From Pseudomonadota bacterium (lineage in GTDB: Bacteria; Pseudomonadota; Gammaproteobacteria; Steroidobacterales; Steroidobacteraceae): a stretch of 64,000 nucleotides of DNA. Both the position numbers and the translations under genes were made by a program. Position 1 is the stretch's first letter. Each line of letters starts with the position of its first letter. Positions 57,177-64,000 of the stretch are shown piece after piece. The notes below the pieces were generated by a model that saw nothing but the letters and a program-made list of their open reading frames with translations, did not search any database and was not told the DNA's origin. The stretch is taken from positions 54,556 through 118,555 of the forward strand of contig JANYAE010000001.1 of the NCBI GenBank assembly GCA_025355105.1, read 5' to 3'.

Positions 57177-57363
57177 CGGACCCAGTCACCGTAGGATATC
57201 GGGCGCAGGCTGCGGCGGGAATGCACTTGCCGCGGCCACTCTGACGGCACTGACGCGCGAGCGCGCGGCCGAGGATGCGGCGGCTCCGGCACCGTCGCCG
57301 ATCCGCCAGCGCCGAGCTTGGTGGCTGCGGGATCGGCGCGTCGGGGCAGTTCCGTGCGATAAG

Positions 57364-60036
57364 ATGCGGCGCAGGCCGATCGTCGCTTCAGCAACACCAA
57401 CCAGCGAGGACGATCCGGCCAGCCTGGAGGCTGCTGCCGCGGTGAGTTCCCTGAGTCCCTCGTCGAAGGCCGTGTTCGTGAGCTACGCCTCGCAGGACGC
57501 GGCAGCCGCCCGCCGCATCGCCGCGGCGCTGCAGCGGGCGGGGATCGAAGTGTGGTTCGACCAGAGCGAGCTGCGCGGCGGCGAAGCCTGGGATGCGTCG
57601 ATTCGGCGGCAGATCAAGACCTGCAAGCTGTTCCTCGCGGTCATCTCGGCGAGCACGCAGGCTCGCGAGGAAGGCTACTTCCGGCGCGAGTGGAACCTGG
57701 CGGTCGCCCGGACGCTGGACATGTCCGAGGACACGGCCTTCTTGCTGCCGGTCGTCATCGATGCCACTTCGGACGCGGAGGCGCGCGTGCCGGAGAGATT
57801 CCGCGACGTGCAATGGACCCGATTGCCCGATGGCGAGACGTCGGCCCGCTTCGTCGATCGGATTCGCGGCTTGTCCTCAGGAGGCAGTAGCCCGCCTGCG
57901 GAGCAGGCGGCGACGGTCGCGCCATCGCTCCGCGGCGAGGCAGCGCGCGCCGACCTGCCGCGGCTGCCTGCGGAACGTCGCGTGCACCGCTCCGGGCCGG
58001 CGGCGTGGCTCCGGCCGGCCTTGGTCGCGCTGCTGCTGCTCGCCGCCGGCGCCGTATTGATCCCGCCCTGGCAGAAGAAGGAGCGGGCCCGCAACGAGTT
58101 GCTGCCGGCGATTCAGAAACGCGTCGACACGATGTTCCGCAGCGACCGACAGGTCTTCGACATGGCCGTGGAGGCGGACAAGCGCCTGCCCGGCGATCCC
58201 ATGCTGGCAAAGCTCTGGCCGCTGATCGCGACGCCGCTGACAATCGAGACCGAGCCAGCGGGGGCGGAGGTCTATTGGAAGGACTACGACACGCCGGCCG
58301 CCGACTGGCGGTCGGCCGGCGTGACGCCGCTCAAGGAAGTCCGCGTGCCGCGCGACTACCTGCGGCTCGAGATCCGCAAGCGCGGCTATCAGACGATCGA
58401 ACTCGCCGCACCGATGTTCTTTTCGGGCGTGCGGCCGATCGTCGAACACCTGAAGCTCGATCCGGTCGGCAGCCTGCCCGAGAACATGGTGCGGATCCCG
58501 AGGTCCACGACCGACATGCAGGTCGTCGGCCTCGAGAAATACGGGCCGCAGGACGTTCCAGAGTTCCTCGTGGACCGTTTCGAGGTGACGAACAAGCAGT
58601 TCAAGGCCTTCGTCGATGGCGGCGGCTACAAGAACGAAGCCTACTGGACCGTTCCGATCGCCGAGGGCGGCAAGGTGCTCCCGCTCAAAGCGGCGCTGGC
58701 GAGATTCATCGACCGGACGGGCCGGCCGGGACCCGCGACGTGGGAGGCCGGCAGCTTTCCCGACGGCCTCGCAGATCACCCGGTGACCGGTGTGTCCTGG
58801 TACGAGGCCGCCGCCTATGCCGCCTTCGCACACAAGCAGTTGCCGACCGTGTTCCACTGGGCCGCGGTGGCGGACACCGCCCGCTCGGAGTTCCTGCTGC
58901 CGCAGAGCAACTTCAGCGGCAAATCGACCAGCGCGGTCGGCAGCCTCGCCGGCGTCAGCAGCTTCGGGGTCTACGATCTCGCGGGCAATGCGCGGGAGTG
59001 GACCTTCAACGCAAGCGGCGACAGCGACCAGCACTTCATCCTCGGCGGCGGCTGGACGGATCCGTCGTACGCCTTCAACGACGCCTTTACGCAGTCGGCG
59101 CTCGATCGCAACGAGTCCAACGGTTTCCGCTGCATCCAGGAGCTCCCGGAGCAGCCGGCGCCGGCCGCGCTGCGGCGTCCGACCGCCCGGGACTTCCGGG
59201 ACTACGCCAAGGAACAGCCCGTTGGCGACGCCACTTTCGCGGCCTTCGCGCGCCAGTTCGTCTACGACCGGGCCCCACTCGGCGCGACCGTCGACAGTAC
59301 CGCGGAAACGGACCTCTGGAAGACCGAGGCGGTCTCGATCGACGCCGGTCACAATGGCGAGCGGCTCATCCTTCACATCTACCTGCCGAAGGGCGCCACG
59401 GCGCCCGTGCAGCCGGTTGTTTTCTTCCCGGGCTCCAACGGCATTCACGAGAGCAAGTACGATCCGGCGCCGGTCAAAGCCCGGCTGCAGTTCATCATCA
59501 CGAGCGGCCGGGCGCTAATCTACCCGATCTATAAGGGGACCTATGAGCGGCAGGATGACCTGAGCTCCGATCTGCAGGACGAGACGGTCCGCTACAAGGA
59601 CCACGTCATCATGTGGGGCAAGGAATATTCGCGGACGATTGACTACATCGAAACCCGCAAGGACATGCAGGCCGACAAGGTCGCCTACCTCGGCATCAGC
59701 TGGGGTGGGTTCATGGGCGGGATCATCCCGGCGGTCGAGAAACGCATCAAGGTCGTGGTGCTGAACGTCGGCGGAATGGAGATGGAGCGGGCGCAGCCGG
59801 AAGTGGACCAGCTCAACTACCTGCCGCGGATCAAGCAGCCCACGCTGATGCTGAACGGCGCCTACGACATGTTCTTCCCGGTTGAGACCGCGCAGAAGCC
59901 GATGTTCCGCCTGCTGGGAAGCGCGCCGGAGCAGAAGCGGATGAAGGTCTATCAGTCAGGCCATCTCGTGCCCCAGACCGAATTCATAAAGGAAACCCTC
60001 GCCTGGCTCGACACGTACCTCGGGCCTGCGCGCTGA
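57364..60036 (+). CDS. TIR-TM-PEGA-SUMF1-alpha/beta hydrolase fusion protein
   Basis: An 890-residue multidomain protein. Residues about 35-168 are a TIR domain: AVFVSYASQDAAAARRIAAAL, VWFDQSELRGGEAWD and YFRREWNLA, where Glu109 is at the position of the NADase catalytic glutamate. A membrane segment lies at about 215-233, so TIR is cytoplasmic and the rest should be periplasmic. A PEGA-like module (TIETEPAGAEVYWK) spans about 291-350. A SUMF1/formylglycine-enzyme-like domain spans about 372-594 (VTNKQFKAFVDGGGYKNEAYW, VYDLAGNAREWTFNA, LGGGWTDPS) but lacks the two catalytic cysteines. A C-terminal alpha/beta hydrolase has Ser779 (GISWGG), Asp835 and His867. A similar plan with an N-terminal Ser/Thr kinase instead of TIR is known. 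The start may be a few codons further in. Confidence 0.87.
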   Translation: MRRRPIVASATPTSEDDPASLEAAAAVSSLSPSSKAVFVSYASQDAAAARRIAAALQRAGIEVWFDQSELRGGEAWDASIRRQIKTCKLFLAVISASTQAREEGYFRREWNLAVARTLDMSEDTAFLLPVVIDATSDAEARVPERFRDVQWTRLPDGETSARFVDRIRGLSSGGSSPPAEQAATVAPSLRGEAARADLPRLPAERRVHRSGPAAWLRPALVALLLLAAGAVLIPPWQKKERARNELLPAIQKRVDTMFRSDRQVFDMAVEADKRLPGDPMLAKLWPLIATPLTIETEPAGAEVYWKDYDTPAADWRSAGVTPLKEVRVPRDYLRLEIRKRGYQTIELAAPMFFSGVRPIVEHLKLDPVGSLPENMVRIPRSTTDMQVVGLEKYGPQDVPEFLVDRFEVTNKQFKAFVDGGGYKNEAYWTVPIAEGGKVLPLKAALARFIDRTGRPGPATWEAGSFPDGLADHPVTGVSWYEAAAYAAFAHKQLPTVFHWAAVADTARSEFLLPQSNFSGKSTSAVGSLAGVSSFGVYDLAGNAREWTFNASGDSDQHFILGGGWTDPSYAFNDAFTQSALDRNESNGFRCIQELPEQPAPAALRRPTARDFRDYAKEQPVGDATFAAFARQFVYDRAPLGATVDSTAETDLWKTEAVSIDAGHNGERLILHIYLPKGATAPVQPVVFFPGSNGIHESKYDPAPVKARLQFIITSGRALIYPIYKGTYERQDDLSSDLQDETVRYKDHVIMWGKEYSRTIDYIETRKDMQADKVAYLGISWGGFMGGIIPAVEKRIKVVVLNVGGMEMERAQPEVDQLNYLPRIKQPTLMLNGAYDMFFPVETAQKPMFRLLGSAPEQKRMKVYQSGHLVPQTEFIKETLAWLDTYLGPAR

Positions 60037-60100
60037 GGCCCGTGACGCGCAGCGCAAACGCGCACGCTCGCGACCACACAGCGACGCTGGTGCGGCTGCG

Positions 60101-61009
60101 CTACAGCCCGAGCTGGTCGAGCAGAGGCTTCTCGTAAGCGTCGTCCTCGGCTGGCCAGCGCAGGCCCGGCACGCCCTTCGCCTTCGCGAGACTCCAGAGG
60201 ATGCTCTCGCCGGCCGGCAGGACATCCGGCCGCAGATCGTAGATCGGGTCCGCAAAGGCCGATTCGGCGTCGACCAGCACCCAACCGTTGGCCTGCAACA
60301 TCGCGATGACGTCCTTCAGGAACAAAGCGTTGATCAGATTGTGGTGCAAGAGGATGACGTGCGAGACCGACCGGCCGAGCACGTCCCGCGACAGGCGATC
60401 GTAGTAGCGGGCGCGATCGAGCAAGTGCCGAAGGTAGGCGTCGCGATAGGCGTTGCGGTCCGCCGCCGGGCTCTGCGCCAGCCGGTCGCGCAGGCGCGCG
60501 CTGTAGTACCAGTCGCTCGTATCGATGGTGACGGGGCCAGTCTTGTAGCGCCGTGATTGGAGGAATCCGCGGAGACCGTCCCGCTTGGCCGCCGTTTCGC
60601 CTTCCTTCAGGTACGGAAAGCGGAATCGTCGCGTATAGCCTGGCATCGCGCGAATCGCCCGGTCGCACTCCAGAACGTCGCGCTGAAATGCCTCGAGGCT
60701 GATCGCCGGATCATTGAAGTTCGGATGACTCGCCGTGTGGTTGCCGACGCCGTGCCCGTCCCGTCCCCACAGCCGGATCAGCTCGTTTCGCGGTCGATCC
60801 GCATCGACCCTCGTGACGAACAGGATCGACTTGAGGTGGGCCTGCGCGAGCTGCGCCAGCAGGGCCGCGTTGCGGCCGGCCGGACTCAGTCCGACCGTGT
60901 CCTGCATATCCGGCCCATCGTCGAATGAGAGCGCCACACGCTGCGCGCGCGCATCGCCCGCGCCGGCCAGCGTTGCGAACGACAGCAGGGCCAGAATCAG
61001 CTGACGCAC
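60101..61009 (-). CDS. Polysaccharide deacetylase family protein
   Basis: A 302-residue exported NodB-domain protein. The GTG at 61009 follows GGAGAGG and starts a signal peptide (cleavage near ARA-QR). Motif 1 is complete here: VALSFDDGPDMQDT, with both catalytic Asp residues. Motif 2 is NHTASHPNFND and motif 3 is RFRFPYLKEGE. SHVILLHHNLIN covers the C-terminal metal-site motif. A large insertion (residues about 160-230) between the later motifs is unusual. The substrate may be peptidoglycan, chitin or an exopolysaccharide. It is convergent with the TIR fusion gene, 64 bases apart. Confidence 0.88.
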   Translation of the reverse strand: MRQLILALLSFATLAGAGDARAQRVALSFDDGPDMQDTVGLSPAGRNAALLAQLAQAHLKSILFVTRVDADRPRNELIRLWGRDGHGVGNHTASHPNFNDPAISLEAFQRDVLECDRAIRAMPGYTRRFRFPYLKEGETAAKRDGLRGFLQSRRYKTGPVTIDTSDWYYSARLRDRLAQSPAADRNAYRDAYLRHLLDRARYYDRLSRDVLGRSVSHVILLHHNLINALFLKDVIAMLQANGWVLVDAESAFADPIYDLRPDVLPAGESILWSLAKAKGVPGLRWPAEDDAYEKPLLDQLGL

Positions 61010-61612
61010 GGCAAGGTCCTCTCCGCCTGGCCCGGCGCGGCGCGGCGGTCCGCCCTGGACCGGGCACGCCGCGTCACCGCCCTGCATCGCCCGCGCCCGC
61101 TGTCCAATCGCGTCCGGCGACCAGTTGGTGCCCGACGCACGGCACCGGAGTGTCCTGCCCGGCCCCGCCGCGACGCCGCCGAGCCGCACAGGCGCAGCAC
61201 CTTCAACGTCCGCTGCTGGTGGCCCATCGGCATCTCACCTCCACGCGCGGCGCGCCGCGGCGTCATGCAGCCGGTCGTCCAATCACGCGCGCTCACCCGG
61301 CTTCTCGAACCAAACTCGCCACCGGCTACCGCAAGCCACGCGACCGGGACCGGAGCGAGCGGCAGCGAAGGCTGAGCACGAGTCCCACGGCCGCCGATGT
61401 TGACTCGTTTTGCGCCACATCGGGCGCATCTGGCCGCCGGCGCGCGGCCGGCCCCGCAAGCGCACGTGGCGCGAGCGAGAGTACCAATAACGGTCGGTCC
61501 CACGCCTGCGATTTCGAACCTGCGCGTTGCCGGCTCTGCGCTCAAGCCGGCGCCGCTGACGGCGAACGCGACCAGATGCTACGCTTAGCGCACCAGCGCA
61601 GAGGCAGTCTCA
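61010..61612. other. Intergenic region, no gene seen
   Basis: A 603-base GC-rich gap between two divergent genes. Frames on both strands are open but Arg/Pro-rich. One minus-strand frame has a CxC and CxxC pattern near 61400-61480 that could suggest a zinc site, but its surroundings do not look like protein. Confidence 0.4.
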
Positions 61613-62008
61613 ATGGATCAGGACAAGGCTCCTTGGCATGCGCATATCTACTACCACGCCGGCCAACGCGGCCGCGCGACGGCACTGCGCGCACGGCTGC
61701 TGAGCCTCAAGGAGTCCGGCGAGACACCGCAGCTGCGCTTCGTCGGGGAATTGCGCGACCAGAACGTGGGGCCGCACCGGGTAGCGCAGTTTGAGGTCCA
61801 TTTCGACGGCGAACCGGCGCCAGCACTTCAGAGCATGATCCGCGCGACCGGGCTGCGCGCACTGCTACACCCGCTGACTCACGACGATCTCGCCGATCAC
61901 ACGAATCTCGGCCAGTGGATCGGCATGCCGATCGAGCTGGATCTGACGGTTCTCGATCCGCCGGGCGTCAATCAGGGCATTGCCCGCTTCGGCAAGACCG
62001 ACTTCTAG
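61613..62008 (+). CDS. DOPA 4,5-dioxygenase family protein
   Basis: A 131-residue protein of the aromatic-ring-cleaving DOPA 4,5-dioxygenase family. The metal-ligand histidines are in PWHAHIYY (residues 8-14), in VGPHRVAQFEV (around residue 54) and in LHPLTHDDLADHT (around residues 85-97). The length matches the small fungal/bacterial DODA type. The substrate may be DOPA or another catechol. It stands alone, 100 bases from a convergent hydrolase gene. Confidence 0.85.
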   Translation: MDQDKAPWHAHIYYHAGQRGRATALRARLLSLKESGETPQLRFVGELRDQNVGPHRVAQFEVHFDGEPAPALQSMIRATGLRALLHPLTHDDLADHTNLGQWIGMPIELDLTVLDPPGVNQGIARFGKTDF

Positions 62009-62107
62009 CGGCTCCCGCGGGGCCGCGCGCGAATGTCCCCGCTGTCGAGCTCCGAGTGCACGACCCCGGCGCGACGACCGGCGTGCGCAGTGCGAGGGGC
62101 GCCGCGG

Positions 62108-62986
62108 CTAGTCGAACCAGCCGAGGTCCTTGGTGTCCGGCATCGCAAAGGGCTTGTCGAAGAAATCGAGCACAGTTCGATTGAAGCGCGTTGGATCCTC
62201 TGCGGGCAGCATGTGGGTTGCGCCCGGGAAGATCGCCAGCTGCGACTTCGGAATCGCATGGAACATGCGCAGCGTATGCTCGTCGCGTATCACGTCACGG
62301 TCACCAGCCATGACCAGCGTCGGAACCGTGATGCTGTTGAGCTTCGCCAAAGCAATGTGCGGCTGATTCCCGAGCAGGTCGAGGAGCTGCAGCTGTAGCT
62401 GCAGCGGCTTCGGGTCGCTGCTGCCGGCGAGTTCTGCCTGGATGCGGCTGCGCGCTCGCGCGACGCCGTCGACGGCCCACGGGTAGGCGGCATCCGGTTC
62501 CAGATTCGCTCCCATGACCGCGAGCATGCTCACCTTGTCAGGATGGCGAATGGTCAGCAGCAGTCCGATCACACCACCGTCGCTCCAGCCCAGCACCTTG
62601 ACGCCCTTCAAACCCAGCTGCTCCAGCAGCGCATTGGTGTCTTCGGCCAATTGCTCGTAGGTGAGCGCGGGCGTTCCCAGCTCCGACTTGCCCTGCCCGC
62701 GGCTATCCATCGCGATCACTCTGTGACGCTTGGAAAACGCCGCGATTTGCCCCTTGAACGCCTTGATCGACTCGCCGTTGCCATGAATCAGCAAGAGCGG
62801 CGCACCGTTGCCGTAGCGTTCATAGTAGAAGCGATTGCCGCTGAAGACGAAGGTACTGCCGGCGGCCGCATTGCTGCCGTAGGCGACTTCGGCCTGCGAC
62901 ACCGCTGCGACCGACCGACCGCCGATGATCAGCGTGCCCACCATGATCATGCTGATGAACCGCGCAGCGAAGAGTGAGGCGTTCAT
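62108..62986 (-). CDS. Exported alpha/beta hydrolase
   Basis: A 292-residue hydrolase with a signal peptide or anchor (MIMVGTLIIGGRSVAAV). The fold shows LLLIHGNGESIKAFKGQI (oxyanion region), the nucleophile elbow GWSDGG (residue about 140), the acid in VMAGDRDVIRDEH and His in GATHMLPAED. DSRGQGKSE is the usual strand-4 turn. It belongs to the haloperoxidase/MhpC-like group. The start at 62986 has GGGGA five bases upstream; the frame is open further up without family resemblance. Confidence 0.87.
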   Translation of the reverse strand: MNASLFAARFISMIMVGTLIIGGRSVAAVSQAEVAYGSNAAAGSTFVFSGNRFYYERYGNGAPLLLIHGNGESIKAFKGQIAAFSKRHRVIAMDSRGQGKSELGTPALTYEQLAEDTNALLEQLGLKGVKVLGWSDGGVIGLLLTIRHPDKVSMLAVMGANLEPDAAYPWAVDGVARARSRIQAELAGSSDPKPLQLQLQLLDLLGNQPHIALAKLNSITVPTLVMAGDRDVIRDEHTLRMFHAIPKSQLAIFPGATHMLPAEDPTRFNRTVLDFFDKPFAMPDTKDLGWFD

Positions 62987-63548
62987 GGATTCCCCGTAGA
63001 TGGAGCGAGCAGGCCCGCAGACCCGATTCAGGCCGGCCCCCGAGCGGATTTGACCACGCAGGCACTGCCGGGTGTCGAAGGTGCCCCGGCCATCACCCGA
63101 CGAGTCGCTACGGAATCGCCTACGCCTGGCAGCGCCATCCCCTGGCCTCCACCTGATCCCAATCCCTTCCACCAAGACGCGCGAGCAGATCGAACACGAG
63201 GTCAGACCGAGCACGGTGAGAACCTGGCTAACTGTCCGTCAGCGATCCAGCAGCTCCGACCGATCATCGCAGCTGTCGACTGACGTCAAGCGAATGAGGT
63301 CACCGTGGGCGGCCCATATCTTGGCCAGGACGACTCCACACATCCGTCCAGCAAGGCGGTGTACAGAAATGCAGTCGTCCCTCGTCGTTCAGTCCCGCAC
63401 TCGCGTCTCGCTCAGCACCGGACCACCTTGACCAAGTCGATCAAAAAACACTTGCAGTCGCGGAGGACTCCGTACAGATTGTTAGGTCGCTATCGAAACA
63501 CTCCAGCTGCCGACTGATAAGTGAGCTTCCGGCGGACACATCACCCGT
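62987..63548. other. Intergenic region of lower GC, no gene seen
   Basis: A 562-base gap that is less GC-rich than the surroundings. Frames here are short or chance-like. It contains GTTAGGT (63481-63487), considered as an integron-type site and rejected. It presumably holds the promoter of the minus-strand hydrolase. Confidence 0.4.
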
Positions 63549-64000
63549 TTAGTCCACCTGGTCGCAAGCCGTGCTACCCGTGCACGCCAATGTCACGAAT
63601 GCCTCCGATTTCAGGCGCCAAGTGCCCGCCGACGGGACCCACATCGCGAGGTACATGCCTGTCTTTCGCATGATGCCATCAGGCTTTTGCCATATGCCCT
63701 CAAATCGCCCGGTCTCCGCAACCCGTTTCCCGGACACAGCCTTCACAACGGTTGTCGGCGTCCGCCGGTACGTGACGAAAGTCGGGTCCTTGAACTCCTC
63801 GTCGGCGTAGCCGCGAGTCGCGGCATCGCCGCTGCTATCGACGTTACCTGACGATCCCGCAATGAGGTGGTAGTCCTCGACGAGGAACGTGCGCAGGCGC
63901 ACTGGATCGTGGGCCGCAATCGCGGCGTTGTACTCGGCGCGCTGCGTCCTTACGATCGAGACGGGGGTCGCTGCCGTTGACGTATAGCTATTTCCGATGC
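63549..64000 (-). CDS. DUF4440/NTF2-like exported protein (partial)
   Basis: The C-terminal 150 residues of a protein whose frame runs off the right edge without a start. AEYNAAIAAHDPVRLRTFLVEDYHLIAGS matches the start of a DUF4440/SnoaL-like cone fold, with later TYRRTPTTVVKAVSGKRVAETGRFEGIWQ, GMYLAMWV and WRLKSEAFVTLACTG completing it. The portion before AEYN (SYTSTAATPVSIVRTQR) may be the end of a signal peptide. Such domains bind small ligands or act as steroid-isomerase-like enzymes; the role is unknown. Confidence 0.72.
   Translation of the reverse strand, partial: IGNSYTSTAATPVSIVRTQRAEYNAAIAAHDPVRLRTFLVEDYHLIAGSSGNVDSSGDAATRGYADEEFKDPTFVTYRRTPTTVVKAVSGKRVAETGRFEGIWQKPDGIMRKTGMYLAMWVPSAGTWRLKSEAFVTLACTGSTACDQVD

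Noticed and set aside
60997..61545. Minus-strand frame with CxC and CxxC motif as a zinc-ribbon protein
   Set aside because: The remainder is Arg/Pro-rich and unlike protein, it overlaps the start of the deacetylase gene, and no family resemblance is seen.
63226..63487. GTTAGGT at 63481 and GGCTAACT at 63228 as an integron attC pair
   Set aside because: The second element does not fit the RYYYAAC form, inner L and R boxes are missing, and the spacing of about 250 bases is too long. No integrase is in view.

Overview
The window is chromosomal DNA of a very GC-rich Gram-negative bacterium. Outer-membrane receptors and barrels, Ton/Tol-type proteins, Entner-Doudoroff genes under a HexR-like arrangement and the family mix point to a gammaproteobacterium, perhaps near the Steroidobacterales, Nevskiales or Xanthomonadales. 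That placement is inference from gene content only. I see no rRNA, tRNA, CRISPR array, insertion sequence or prophage.

Region 1 (608-7632, plus strand) reads like a catabolic operon: malonyl-CoA synthetase (matB), a hydantoinase/oxoprolinase-like protein, a Baeyer-Villiger-type flavin monooxygenase, an alpha/beta hydrolase and a cyclic-nucleotide-binding protein. Region 2 (7663-14151) holds small housekeeping and accessory genes: a DUF2975 membrane protein with its XRE regulator and an AT-rich palindromic operator candidate, a deacetylase/GNAT/DUF4404 set, Hsp20, a LOG-family protein, a membrane protein and L-serine deaminase. Region 3 (14256-28417) is central carbon metabolism: PEP carboxylase facing a TonB-dependent receptor, a collagen-like lipoprotein, then edd-eda facing zwf and an RpiR/HexR-type regulator. 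Two HexR-like boxes lie in the AT-rich edd/zwf gap. A nitroreductase and an EamA exporter follow.

Region 4 (28450-38059, minus strand) is a tightly overlapping operon for a Ton/Tol-like energised envelope machine: ExbB/TolQ, two ExbD/TolR proteins and an AgmX/PglI-type TonB-like protein, preceded by two large periplasmic TPR proteins and two small secreted proteins. Region 5 (40578-53556) is an envelope and redox cluster. It has a Tat-exported DUF1501-like protein, three proteins with CxxCH haem-type motifs (two are lipoproteins), an SH3/outer-membrane protein, an outer-membrane beta-barrel lipoprotein, a TlpA thioredoxin, DUF4266, DUF3570 and the flavin transferase ApbE. Regions 4 and 5 may be parts of one envelope apparatus, but that link is only suggested by proximity and family type.

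Region 6 (53696-64000) contains a SYLF protein, membrane proteins, a membrane-anchored LuxR-type regulator with a DUF4199 partner and, divergent from it, the most unusual gene of the window. This is an 890-residue protein joining an N-terminal TIR domain, one membrane segment, a PEGA-like module, a formylglycine-generating-enzyme-like (SUMF1) domain without catalytic cysteines and a C-terminal alpha/beta hydrolase. A polysaccharide deacetylase, a DOPA-dioxygenase-like protein, an alpha/beta hydrolase and a truncated DUF4440-like protein close the window.
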